The notes under the pieces were generated by a model. The model saw nothing but the letters and a program-made list of their open reading frames with translations. It was not told the origin of the DNA and did no database searches. A stretch of 64,000 nt of DNA, taken from NCBI RefSeq assembly GCF_016881005.1, contig NZ_JACOPV010000004.1, positions 62,001 through 126,000 on the forward strand, in the 5' to 3' direction. Shown piece after piece: positions 8,983-17,730 of the stretch (position 1 is its first letter; every line of letters begins with the position of its first letter). The stretch is from Pseudomonas arcuscaelestis (lineage in GTDB: Bacteria > Pseudomonadota > Gammaproteobacteria > Pseudomonadales > Pseudomonadaceae). The translations under genes and the position numbers were made by a program.

Positions 8983-10139
8983 TGAATCTCGTTCCCTTTG
9001 GAAGTGTATGCAGCCTTCAGAACGGTAGAGCATTTAAGCCGGAGGAGTGGTCGGCCTCGGGCACTCCTATTGTTCGAATCCAAAATCTCAATGATGAAAC
9101 TAAACCTTTCAATTACTGCGATTTTGAGGTGGAAAAAAGATTCCATGTGGATTCGGGGGACTTACTTTTCTCTTGGTCTGGTACCCCAGGGACTTCCTTT
9201 GGTGCATTCTTCTGGAATCGGGGTAAGGGGTTTCTAAATCAACACATTTTTAGGGTTGATATTGATGAGCGTTATATCGACAAAAACTATCTTCGATATG
9301 CAATAAATTCTAAGCTGGACTTGATTATTGACCAGGCTCATGGCGGGGTTGGCCTTAAACACATTACTAAAGGCAAGCTTGAAGCAGTAGAGATCCCCCT
9401 GCCATCCCTGCCCGAACAAAAGCGCATCGCCGCCATCCTCGACAGGGCCGACGCTATCCGCCGCAAACGCCAGCAAGCCATCCAACTCGCCGAAGACTTC
9501 CTCCGCGCCGTCTTTCTGGACATGTTCGGCGACCTGGTGACCAATCCGAAGGGGTTTCCAGTAGGTACAGTTCGGGATTTGGTTGATACAGCTAACTATG
9601 GTTCATCAGAAAAAGCTTCTGAAACAGAAGGCGAGTTTCCAATGCTGCGCATGGGGAATATTACGTACTCTGGTGCTATTGATTTCAGCGGCTTGAAGTA
9701 CGTTGATCTCAGCAAGAAAGATCAACCCAAGTATTTAGTAGAAAAAGGTGATTTGCTTTTCAATCGTACGAACAGCAAAGAGCTGGTTGGAAAAACCGCT
9801 GTATATGACCGGGATGATGTGGCTGCAATTGCCGGTTACCTGATTCGTGTTCGAATGAACGAGAAGGGTAATTCTTATTATGTCTCCGGCTATCTGAATT
9901 CAACGCACGGCAAGTCGACGCTGCAAAATATGTGCAAGAGCATTGTTGGAATGGCCAACATTAATGCTCAGGAGATGCAGAATATTCAGATTCTCTTGCC
10001 TCCGATTGAGATACAAAATAAATACGCGGCGATATTTCAAGCGACTAAACAGCGCTTGAGATCACAAAGCCAATCGGAAGGAAATCTGGCAGATCTATTT
10101 GCCGCCCTCAGCCAAAAAGCCTTTCGAGGTGAGCTTTGA
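8982..10139 (+). CDS. hsdS: Type I specificity subunit (HsdS)
   Basis: A DNA-recognition subunit of 385 residues. Two target recognition domains (~1-135 and ~190-330) are each followed by a conserved helical spacer. The first spacer contains LPSLPEQKRIAAILDRAD, the second LLPPIEIQNKYAAIF. Both recognition domains are clearly more AT-rich than the GC-rich spacers and flanking genes, as expected when HsdS recognition domains are exchanged between strains. ATG 8982 overlaps the hsdM stop as TGATG; an adjacent GTG at 8979 is in frame. The recognition sequence cannot be predicted by eye. Confidence 0.93.
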   Translation: MNLVPFGSVCSLQNGRAFKPEEWSASGTPIVRIQNLNDETKPFNYCDFEVEKRFHVDSGDLLFSWSGTPGTSFGAFFWNRGKGFLNQHIFRVDIDERYIDKNYLRYAINSKLDLIIDQAHGGVGLKHITKGKLEAVEIPLPSLPEQKRIAAILDRADAIRRKRQQAIQLAEDFLRAVFLDMFGDLVTNPKGFPVGTVRDLVDTANYGSSEKASETEGEFPMLRMGNITYSGAIDFSGLKYVDLSKKDQPKYLVEKGDLLFNRTNSKELVGKTAVYDRDDVAAIAGYLIRVRMNEKGNSYYVSGYLNSTHGKSTLQNMCKSIVGMANINAQEMQNIQILLPPIEIQNKYAAIFQATKQRLRSQSQSEGNLADLFAALSQKAFRGEL

Positions 10140-10201
10140 TAGCCCCCAAGCCTTCACTCACACCTCCCTGTGATCGGGGCTTCGCCCAAGCCTGCGGCTG
10201 T

Positions 10202-10226
10202 GCAAATGTGATCCCGTCACATTTGT
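10202..10226. promoter_or_regulatory. Perfect inverted repeat before the OLD-type gene
   Basis: CAAATGTGA and TCACATTTG flank TCCCG, giving nine-base perfect arms (ten with a flanking G-T wobble) about 30 bases before the start at 10257. No T-run follows, so it is more likely an operator or mRNA hairpin than a terminator. A small GGGC-TTC-GCCC hairpin lies just upstream. Confidence 0.4.
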
Positions 10227-10256
10227 CTCCGGCCAGCTGTAGATAAGGAAATCTCC

Positions 10257-12083
10257 ATGCGCCTCAAGTCCGTCAAACTCACCCATTTCCGCGGCTATCG
10301 CACCACCACGGTTATTCCCATCGACGAGGCCATGACCGGCATCGTCGGTCGTAATGACTATGGCAAGTCGACCATCCTCGAAGCCTTGGCCATCTTCTTC
10401 GAGAGCGGCGACGTCAAGGCGGACAAGAGCGATATGAACTGCTTCAGCCTGGCCGAGGGCGCCGAGCAGTTCGAGATTGCCTGTGAGTTTGTTGATCTGC
10501 CTGAGGCGCTGGTGCTGGATGAGAATGCCGAGACGTCCTTGGCGCAGGAATACCTGCTTAACGCCGAGGGTGCGCTGGAGATCGTCAAAACCTTCAAGGC
10601 CAGCACCGGCAAGCTGGAGCGCACCGCCATCCGCTGTCTGCATCCCGAGGATCAAGCTTTAGCCGGGTTGCTAAGCCTCAAGATGTCCGACCTTAAAAAA
10701 CTTGGCGATCAGCGAGATGTTGCCGAGAAAGTCGAAGACAAGCGCGTGGCTTCGCAGTGGCGGCAGGCTATCCGTGCGGCAGCACAGCCCATCGCCTGTC
10801 AGGAGATTCTGCTCGACGTCAGCAAAGGGCTTTCTACCGACAGCAAATCCATCTGGGAAAAGATTGAGGCTCAGCTGCCCACCTTCGCCCTGTTCAAGGC
10901 GGACCGCGAGAGCAGTGACGGCGACGCTGAAGCCAAGAATCCGCTGCAGCAGGCGGTCAAGGAGGCTCAGGCCGCGCTGCAGGATCAGATCAGTGCGCTA
11001 GAGCAGCAGATCGAAGCCAGCGTGTTGGATGTTGCCACCCGCACCCTCGACAAGCTACGGGAAATGGCTCCCGAGCTGGCTAATGAGCTGACCCCGCGTT
11101 TCAAAGAAAAGCCCAAGTGGACTTTCAACTTCACCCTGGACGGTGAGAACGGCATCCCCATCAATAAGCGCGGCAGCGGTGTACGCCGACTGATCCTGCT
11201 CAACTTCTTCCGCGCCGAAGCGGAGAAGGCTGCGATTGGTAGCCCACGCAACGTGATTTATGCCATCGAAGAGCCGGAAACTTCGCAGCACCCCAATTAC
11301 CAGATGATGCTGATGAAGGCCCTGCTGGAGCTCTCCAACCAGCCCAACCGACAGATCATCGTCACCACCCATGTCCCCGCCCTGGCAGGCCTGATGCCCA
11401 TCGACGGCATCCGCTATGTCACCAAGGATGAGGACGGTATCCCCACCGTCAAAATGCCCAATGACGATGTGCTCAAGGAGGCTGCTGAGAGCCTGGGCGT
11501 ACTCCCCGAAACAGGGATGGAGCGGGCGAAGGGAATCATCCTGGTGGAAGGCAAGAGTGACATCACCTTCCTGCGTCACACGGCTAGCACCCTCAAAGCG
11601 GCAAACGTTATTAACCGCGATCTCGATGATCAGGGACTTATCCCGATTCACGTTGGCGGCTGTGGAAACGTGAAGCATTGGGTCACCCACCGGCTTGCCG
11701 ACGAAATTGGCCTGCCGTGGTGCGTTTTTCTGGACTCAGATCTTGGTGATCCTTTTCAGCACAAGACTAATCTCAAGCGGAAACAGGAAGTAGAGGGCCT
11801 TGGTAGGCCTTTCTACTCGACTCGTAAACGCGAAATCGAAAACTACCTGTGCCCAGATTTGATTCTGCACGAAGCTGGTGTCGCGGTTAACTTTACGAAT
11901 ATCTGCGATGCCAAGCAGATCATTGGTGACGCAGTGGGGATGAAACCAGACGATGTTTCAGATCGATTCTGGCCACGGATGAGTGCCGAGCAAATCCTCG
12001 AGCGCTCGATGTACCAAGATGGCGATAAACAGCGCTCGGAGCTGAAAGAGCTCATCGAGAATTTGCTGGCGTTGGTTCATTGA
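10257..12083 (+). CDS. OLD-family AAA ATPase with C-terminal TOPRIM nuclease domain
   Basis: A 608-residue ATP-dependent nuclease of the OLD type. The N-terminal ABC-like ATPase has Walker A GRNDYGKST (~30-38) and a Walker B/signature region at EEPETSQHP (~338), followed by TTHVPAL. The C-terminal TOPRIM domain starts at ILVEGKSD (~430) and carries the metal-binding DSD (~494). GajA of Gabija, retron and phage-P2 OLD proteins share this architecture. A Gabija call would need an adjacent GajB helicase; the only UvrD-like helicase here lies two genes further on and is fused to a NERD domain. The gene starts 117 bases after hsdS behind a perfect inverted repeat, so it may be its own transcription unit. 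Confidence 0.85.
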   Translation: MRLKSVKLTHFRGYRTTTVIPIDEAMTGIVGRNDYGKSTILEALAIFFESGDVKADKSDMNCFSLAEGAEQFEIACEFVDLPEALVLDENAETSLAQEYLLNAEGALEIVKTFKASTGKLERTAIRCLHPEDQALAGLLSLKMSDLKKLGDQRDVAEKVEDKRVASQWRQAIRAAAQPIACQEILLDVSKGLSTDSKSIWEKIEAQLPTFALFKADRESSDGDAEAKNPLQQAVKEAQAALQDQISALEQQIEASVLDVATRTLDKLREMAPELANELTPRFKEKPKWTFNFTLDGENGIPINKRGSGVRRLILLNFFRAEAEKAAIGSPRNVIYAIEEPETSQHPNYQMMLMKALLELSNQPNRQIIVTTHVPALAGLMPIDGIRYVTKDEDGIPTVKMPNDDVLKEAAESLGVLPETGMERAKGIILVEGKSDITFLRHTASTLKAANVINRDLDDQGLIPIHVGGCGNVKHWVTHRLADEIGLPWCVFLDSDLGDPFQHKTNLKRKQEVEGLGRPFYSTRKREIENYLCPDLILHEAGVAVNFTNICDAKQIIGDAVGMKPDDVSDRFWPRMSAEQILERSMYQDGDKQRSELKELIENLLALVH

Positions 12084-12237
12084 GTCCGGAGCGGTTTATG
12101 GCCCAGCCGAAAGCGGTTTGGTCTGTCTTTGCGCCCTGCAGCCGCTCCGTGGGTTCATGCATCGGCTGAGCCATTGCCATCCCAAAATTACAAATAAGCC
12201 ATTTGCCGGTCATAGGCCGAGCTAGAGCATAAAAATC

Positions 12238-13971
12238 ATGCGCATTACAGAAATCGCCCTCACCAACTTTCGTTCCTTTCAGGCCACCCAGGTTATCCCG
12301 CTTGCGCCGGTAACCTTGATGTTTGGGCCTAATAGCGTCGGCAAAAGCTCGGTGCTGCAGGCGCTGTTTTATCTGCAGCAAATCCTTGCCAAAGGTCACT
12401 GCGACCCACAGCGCATTGATGTGCTGGGCGAAAAACACATCGGCGGCTTTGCCAGTCTGGTGAATGGCGGTGACCTGAATAAGCGCATTGTCATAAAGCT
12501 TCATGTCGCGAAAAACGACAGCATCGGCGCCAGTTACAACCAGTTGTATGAGCTGATCAACGAGGATTTTGGCCTCACTGTCGACAGCCCAACTGCCGAT
12601 GCTTCTCGCTTTGCTGTGGAGTTGCATATCGCTTGGTCTAAATCAGCCGAAACCGCCTATGTGGCCTGCTACAAGCTGTGGCTGGACGATACGCTGATCG
12701 CTGAACTGACCAGCGATGCCGGTATGAAGCAGCCGATGCTGGCCTGGCTCAATTACCAGCACCCTGCCTTGCTTGCAGAGCTTGATATGGACGAAGCCCC
12801 TGAGCGCGAAGCCGAAGGCTTTGTGAGTACGTTGCACGAGCTGTTAAACGCGCACCGACCCACCCAGCAGGTCAGTCGCCGCGACTCCTGGCATATGCCT
12901 GAAATGACCTTTGCCCATGCCGAGCTGGGCTTTAAAGGCTTTGCTGGCGCCTTACCGCTGCTGGACAAGCGATTGGAAACCACCGTCGAGCACTACGACT
13001 CGCGTATCACCACACGGCTGCATGAGGTTCTCTCGGATGTGTTGGTAGCTCCATTAGATAACATGCTGACACTGCTTAATCAGAGTCTGTGCATCGGCCC
13101 GCTGCGCATGGTGCCCGATGCCTTACGCCAGCCTAATCCTTACCCTGAGCAGAAAGACTGGTTCAGCGGCGCGGCTGCATGGGATGTGGTCAGCTCGCTC
13201 AGCCGCCAGCACAAAGCGCCCGCCTTACTGGCCGAGATTAACCAGTGGATGGGGCATTTCGGCCTGGGCTATTCACTGCGTGCAAAGTCGGTGTTGAGCA
13301 AGGTGGTGTATTCCGGTGGTGACGACAGTCTGGGCGAGTTGCGCGCCATGCTCGATACGCATGGCGATAAGCTCGAAATCAGCTTCAGCGGTGCTGATGA
13401 GGACGGCAATCCGTCAGAGCAGAAAGCGCCTATAGACATGGAGAAGCTGAAAGCGCTTCTGCAGGAGCTAGCGCCTGATAGCGCTGCCCCTAAGGGTGCC
13501 GTTATTGAGCAGGTGCGCAATCAATGGGCGCTGTGGGATGACGCGCGGCAGTGCGAGGTAGCCTTTTCCGAGGTTGGTGTAGGGATTTCACAGTTGTTTC
13601 CGCTGATTGTGGCGGCTGTAGTGGCGCGCCAGGGGCTTGTGACCTGCGAGCAGCCAGAGCTGCATGTGCATCCACGAATTCAGGTGGGCATAGGTGATTT
13701 GCTCACCCAGGCCAATCGCCAATGCAGCTTCCTGATCGAGACCCATAGCGAACATTTGATCTTGCGGATCTTGCGGCGTATTCGCGAAAGCACAGAGGGT
13801 GAGCTGCCTGATGGCCTGAAGCCGCTGGCACCTGAGGATGTTTCAATCATCTACCTCGACACGGCAGCAGGCGGTGTAAAGGCCAAGCGTATCGAAATTG
13901 ATCGCGATGGCGAGTTCACCAGCCGATGGCCCAATGGTTTCTTCGCTGAGCGTGGCGAGGAGCTGTTCTGA
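12238..13971 (+). CDS. AAA family ATPase (DUF3696/AAA_15-like)
   Basis: A 577-residue SMC/ABC-like ATPase. Walker A is GPNSVGKSS (~30-38). A long middle insertion is followed by the C-terminal signature EQPELHVHP (~469) and ETHSEHL (~502), typical of the DUF3696 group of AAA_15 ATPases found in bacterial defence loci. The last base of its TGA is the first base of the next gene's ATG, so the downstream 300-residue protein is probably its obligate partner. AriA of PARIS has a similar ATPase, but the partner here does not look like the DUF4435/TOPRIM AriB. It is separated from the OLD-type gene by 154 bases without a clear promoter. Confidence 0.8.
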   Translation: MRITEIALTNFRSFQATQVIPLAPVTLMFGPNSVGKSSVLQALFYLQQILAKGHCDPQRIDVLGEKHIGGFASLVNGGDLNKRIVIKLHVAKNDSIGASYNQLYELINEDFGLTVDSPTADASRFAVELHIAWSKSAETAYVACYKLWLDDTLIAELTSDAGMKQPMLAWLNYQHPALLAELDMDEAPEREAEGFVSTLHELLNAHRPTQQVSRRDSWHMPEMTFAHAELGFKGFAGALPLLDKRLETTVEHYDSRITTRLHEVLSDVLVAPLDNMLTLLNQSLCIGPLRMVPDALRQPNPYPEQKDWFSGAAAWDVVSSLSRQHKAPALLAEINQWMGHFGLGYSLRAKSVLSKVVYSGGDDSLGELRAMLDTHGDKLEISFSGADEDGNPSEQKAPIDMEKLKALLQELAPDSAAPKGAVIEQVRNQWALWDDARQCEVAFSEVGVGISQLFPLIVAAVVARQGLVTCEQPELHVHPRIQVGIGDLLTQANRQCSFLIETHSEHLILRILRRIRESTEGELPDGLKPLAPEDVSIIYLDTAAGGVKAKRIEIDRDGEFTSRWPNGFFAERGEELF

Positions 13972-14873
13972 TGCACGCCATATTCGCCATAGAGCCAGAG
14001 GCTATCGATAACTGGAAAGACTTGAAGTACGCACTGGAGAAATTCGGCTATAGCAAGGGTTTGTTGATAGCACGCTTTCCTAAGCCATGGCCCCGATTGG
14101 TGATTGAGGCCTGTGAGCGTCGCGGCGTGGGGGAAGTGGAGCGGGCGCGTATCGTCGAGAAGCTTCGCCAAGCCCAGAGCGACCGGCTGGTGCGCATGGG
14201 TCTGCCGTTTGATGGTGACGATTGGATTGCCAACGCCAAACGAGATGGTGTGCGCGAGCGTCTGTCAGCAATCTTGGTGCGGGATCAGCGCGATGCAGAG
14301 CGATTTCATTGTCTAGCCGAGGTTGAAGAGGCGCTCTTTGAAAATCGTCGGGATGTGCAGGTTAAGCGTAATGCTAACGCACTAGCTGAGGCAGCACTCT
14401 ATGTGTTGTTAAGCTCTGATCGTGTTGTGTTGGTTGATCCGTATTTTGAGGCAAAGCCTCGGTGCTGCAAGGTATTGCAAGCCATGATCAAGCTTTGCCG
14501 TGAACACGGGCATCAATTATCTGAAGTGGTTGTATATACCGCGAAAGGCACGCCAAAGCGACACGCCAATCACGATGTGGCAGATTATGAAAGACTGCTT
14601 TCCGGTGACTTGGCTCAAGAGATTAAATTACGAATTTATATGCTGTCAGTTGAGGGGCTTGATCAAGACTTTCATGCTCGTTATCTGCTCAGTCAACGCG
14701 CGGGCTTGCGATTTGATCGGGGTTTTGTCGAACCAGAAGATCATACGCAACGCGACCACCTCACTGATGTTGCATGCTTAGATGAAAGTCGGGTGGCTGA
14801 GCTGAATAGCCGCTATCTGGGTGATGAAGGTGACCTGGCTGACGCTGAGTCTATTGTTTTACCGCTGAAGTAG
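13971..14873 (+). CDS. Uncharacterised partner protein of the AAA ATPase
   Basis: A 300-residue protein I cannot assign to a family. It starts inside the stop codon of the ATPase gene (TGATG), so the two are translationally coupled. A central segment reads VLVDPYF (~153-159) and, about 75 residues later, FHARYLL (~233) followed by a short basic stretch and GF. This spacing of a strand ending in DPYF and an F-H-x-R-Y motif recalls phospholipase-D-like or MIT-C-like folds in defence effectors, but no full HxK motif is visible. It could be the effector of an ATPase-effector pair. GC content drops in the second half. Confidence 0.55.
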   Translation: MHAIFAIEPEAIDNWKDLKYALEKFGYSKGLLIARFPKPWPRLVIEACERRGVGEVERARIVEKLRQAQSDRLVRMGLPFDGDDWIANAKRDGVRERLSAILVRDQRDAERFHCLAEVEEALFENRRDVQVKRNANALAEAALYVLLSSDRVVLVDPYFEAKPRCCKVLQAMIKLCREHGHQLSEVVVYTAKGTPKRHANHDVADYERLLSGDLAQEIKLRIYMLSVEGLDQDFHARYLLSQRAGLRFDRGFVEPEDHTQRDHLTDVACLDESRVAELNSRYLGDEGDLADAESIVLPLK

Positions 14874-14886
14874 TTGTGGTGAAGAC

Positions 14887-16860
14887 TTGGCTAAAATAAT
14901 TCCAGAGATTGAAAAAGCAAAGCTTTCTAGGCAGCCGCCAACAGAGGGCGAGCTTTTTTTACTTGCTTATCTAAAAGAAAATTTTGATCCAGAAGCTGAG
15001 GTTTATTTCCAGCCCTGCTTTAACGGCGAACGTCCCGATATCGTAATAATCAAAAAAGGGGTCGGCGCTATTGTTGTGGAGGTCAAGGACTGGAACCTTG
15101 CTAGCTACAGTGTAGATACGAAGAACCAATGGCGTCTGCTCAAAAATCAGACTCTCCTGAGGTCGCCTTTTGCTCAGGCATTCTCCTACAAGAAAAACCT
15201 TTTTGAGGTGCACACAAATGGCCTGCTCGATAAAAGCATGGCCAGCGAAACTTTTTATGGCCTGATAAAGGTATATGTGTATTTTCACAATGCTAAAAAG
15301 AGTGAAGTTTCAGTGTTTTATGAGCCTGCGCTATGTGAGCTACGAGACGAATTGGATGCCAACCAAAAGTCATATCGTGAGCAAAAAGTCGGATATGAAT
15401 CGTATGAGAAGAAGCGGCTCTATCTTGCCAACAAGAAAAAGCAGCTAGAGCGCGATGTAGGCTCTCTAGCTGTTACGCGAGACTCACTGAAAAAAATTGC
15501 ATTCGCAGGTGGTAAGCAAAATCCTCAGTTCGAGGATGGCGTATATGCAGAGCTCATGCGCCTTCTGCAGCCGCCATTTCATTACGCCAATGAAGGAAAA
15601 CCCATCCTCTACACAAAGCCACAGGCGCGGCTATCTGAGAGTGTTGAAGGCGCCAGGGCCAAGGTGTGCGGAGTTGCAGGGTCGGGCAAAACCTCCGTAT
15701 TGGCGAAGCGCGCGGTGAGCGCGCATAAGCGCCACGGCGAGCCTGTGTTGATACTCACCTTCAACCTGACGCTTCGCATGTTCATCAGAGACAAAATTAG
15801 TGAGGTTCGCGAAGACTTCAGCTGGGGCGCTTTCCATATTGTCAATTACCACAAATTTATGAGTGCGGCTCTAAGCAGTGCTGGAATCGATGTGAAGGCC
15901 CCGGAGGGCTTGGTGGACCCCAGCGCGTACCTTGAAGAGCATTATTATTCGAATGAAGCTATTTTAGATAATTATGCTATCGATAGGTATAAGACCATCC
16001 TCATTGATGAGGCTCAAGACTACAAGCCCGAGTGGCAGCGAATCATAAGAAAGAATTTTCTGGCTGAAGATGGAGAGATGGTTCTTTTTGCGGATGAGAA
16101 ACAGAATATCTATGAGCGTGCTGTTGATGAGGAAAAAAGAGCAAGCATAATCTCCGGTTTTGGGCGCTGGCAGCGCCTGTCTAAAAGCTTCAGATATAAG
16201 CAGGATTCTCCGGTATTGCAGTTGTCTGTTGCCTTTCAGAAACAGTTCCTTTCAGAGAAATATATTTTTGATGGGGATGAGTCTTATCAGCAAACCGCTT
16301 TTTTGCCAGGGATTAGCTTGAGTACCGTAGGGACATGGTCAGCTGGCAGGTTGCTTGATGTTGCTGAGCTCATTGTCGCTATTGCGAAGCGCGAATGTAT
16401 TCACCCGAATGACATTACCATCGTGTCGTCAAAGGAAGACCTTCTGAGGGAGGTCGATTTTGCAATCCGCACGGGGACTCGTCATCAGGAGCGGACGATT
16501 ACAAGCTTTGCTTCTAAGGAAGATATTGAGAGGGTTCGCGGAAAAAGACTTGGGCGTGCGGAAGAAAAGAATGAGCTGCGCAAGTTAAGCGCCAGCCGTA
16601 AGCAAGGTTTCAATCTGAATAGCGGCGTGATGAAGTTATCGACTCTTCATAGCTTTAAAGGTTTTGAATCACCCACGGTCTTTGTAATCGTTAATGATCT
16701 GGATGGGCCGGAGCTTGTTTACACTGGTTTGACTAGAGCAAAAGAAAACATAGTGGTGCTTTTGCCAAGCGGTAGTCGATACTTTGATTTCTTTGCGCAA
16801 TATCTTGAAAGCGTTAGCTCGTACGTGCAGCATTCAATTGCTTACTCGTCGGCTGAGTAA
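14887..16860 (+). CDS. NERD nuclease-UvrD-like SF1 helicase fusion
   Basis: A 657-residue protein starting at TTG with GGTGA five bases upstream. Residues ~15-120 form a NERD-type nuclease-related domain with a PDIVII...VVEVKDW acid-acid-lysine core. The SF1 helicase part has Walker A GVAGSGKTS (~261-269), Walker B IDEAQD (~372), and a C-terminal VYTGLTRAKEN motif (~612). A NERD domain plus UvrD helicase is typical of accessory DNA-processing or defence proteins. It follows the 300-residue gene by 13 bases and is probably cotranscribed with it. Its coding sequence is visibly more AT-rich than the neighbouring genes, which points to a separate acquisition. Confidence 0.8.
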   Translation: MAKIIPEIEKAKLSRQPPTEGELFLLAYLKENFDPEAEVYFQPCFNGERPDIVIIKKGVGAIVVEVKDWNLASYSVDTKNQWRLLKNQTLLRSPFAQAFSYKKNLFEVHTNGLLDKSMASETFYGLIKVYVYFHNAKKSEVSVFYEPALCELRDELDANQKSYREQKVGYESYEKKRLYLANKKKQLERDVGSLAVTRDSLKKIAFAGGKQNPQFEDGVYAELMRLLQPPFHYANEGKPILYTKPQARLSESVEGARAKVCGVAGSGKTSVLAKRAVSAHKRHGEPVLILTFNLTLRMFIRDKISEVREDFSWGAFHIVNYHKFMSAALSSAGIDVKAPEGLVDPSAYLEEHYYSNEAILDNYAIDRYKTILIDEAQDYKPEWQRIIRKNFLAEDGEMVLFADEKQNIYERAVDEEKRASIISGFGRWQRLSKSFRYKQDSPVLQLSVAFQKQFLSEKYIFDGDESYQQTAFLPGISLSTVGTWSAGRLLDVAELIVAIAKRECIHPNDITIVSSKEDLLREVDFAIRTGTRHQERTITSFASKEDIERVRGKRLGRAEEKNELRKLSASRKQGFNLNSGVMKLSTLHSFKGFESPTVFVIVNDLDGPELVYTGLTRAKENIVVLLPSGSRYFDFFAQYLESVSSYVQHSIAYSSAE

Positions 16861-16919
16861 TGTTTGTTCATTTTATGCGTAGCGTGTGCTTTATTTTTTG
16901 AGTTTTATATAGGGGCTTT

Positions 16920-17048
16920 ATGCAGAAACATAAAACTCGCTTTTTTATTGCTGCAATCATCGCTGCAGCACCAAGCTTGGTCATGGGGGGATTCCCGCTG
17001 CTTGGTTATGCGCCTTGGGGACGTAACAGCTCGGTATGCGATCCATGA
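16920..17048 (+). pseudogene. Truncated small exported or membrane protein
   Basis: An ATG at 16920 preceded by AGGGG opens a 42-codon frame with a charged N-terminus and a hydrophobic segment (FFIAAIIAAAPSLVMGG), like a signal peptide or membrane anchor. Around 17023 the sequence changes into what looks like the end of an IS66 element, and the frame stops at 17046-17048. It is most likely the 5' end of a gene interrupted by the insertion. The family is not recognisable. Confidence 0.4.
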
Positions 17049-17240
17049 ACCCCACCTACCGCCAGACGGGGTCTCGGTTTACCGTGGCATCTCTGGTGAG
17101 CAGTTCCATGGCAGCAGCGCTTCATAGTCCTCTACCGACGAGGCATGCGGCAACCGCTCAAGTACGTGGCACAGCCACGTATAGGGCTCTTGGCCGTTGA
17201 CCTTGGCGGTCTCGACCAAGCTGTAGATCTGCGCACTGGC
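17023..17240 (-). mobile_element. IS66-family remnant (3' end)
   Basis: On the minus strand the last ~54 codons of an IS66-type TnpC transposase are readable (17240-17079), including SVEDYEALLPWNC, the usual C-terminus of that family. Beyond the stop, GC-rich sequence leads to a GTAAC end at 17023, compatible with an IS66 terminal repeat. The rest of the transposase and the other end are missing. Confidence 0.6.
17079..17240 (-). pseudogene. IS66 transposase TnpC, C-terminal fragment
   Basis: Only the C-terminal element of an IS66 transposase remains, from ASAQIYSLVETAK through EPYTWL and SVEDYEALLPW to a TAA stop (17081-17079 on the minus strand). The catalytic DDE core is absent and sequence upstream of 17240 is unrelated, so it cannot be active. 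Confidence 0.6.
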
Positions 17241-17730
17241 CGTAGTGGTTTGAACTGGGACCAACTCGTTTACTTACCAAAGCAGAATTATGACCAGGTC
17301 GAGTCGAAAACCCTGCTGGGGCGCTGGGCATACCTCTACGAGTGATTTATGGCTTTCGCTGCTGGCGCTGCCTGAGGGTGGCCGGATTCGCTCTGCGCAT
17401 CTACAGTGACGGCTAAAGCAGACCAGCAGTTCTGGGGCTGCAGCGCCGCCCCAAAATGGCCGAACCATGCGATAACGGAACTGAGCCTGGTGGCTGCAGC
17501 TCGGTTTATGGCTAGTACTCAAAACCCTCGCTCGCAAAATAGGCAGCCAAGCTTAAAGGCACGGTTTAGGCACAGAATTGGCACATCCCGGAAAATTGTC
17601 GAAAAGCGGCGCTGCGGGCAGTACTCACCACTGGCTGAGTATCGGCATGGCGATTAGTTTTGGGGAATTAGCTAATCCAGGATCTGGACCGGCAAAGCCT
17701 TAGGGGAAAGGCTTTTAAATCATGGAGATA
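17241..17730. other. Gene-poor island border before the tRNA
   Basis: No supportable gene is visible here. Short frames exist on both strands but lack ribosome sites or family motifs. Three GGCAC repeats occur at 17558, 17569 and 17580, exactly 11 bases apart. They could be arm-type sites for a tyrosine integrase. The segment appears to be degraded mobile-element DNA. Confidence 0.5.

Noticed and set aside
10257..16860. Calling the second block Gabija (GajAB) or PARIS (AriAB)
   Set aside because: The OLD protein has no adjacent GajB, the helicase is a NERD fusion two genes away, and the ATPase partner shows no DUF4435/TOPRIM motif. The parts are similar but the system call is not supported.
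17145..17537. Small frames on both strands between the IS66 remnant and the tRNA
   Set aside because: No ribosome site, domain or consistent codon use; they sit in degraded DNA.
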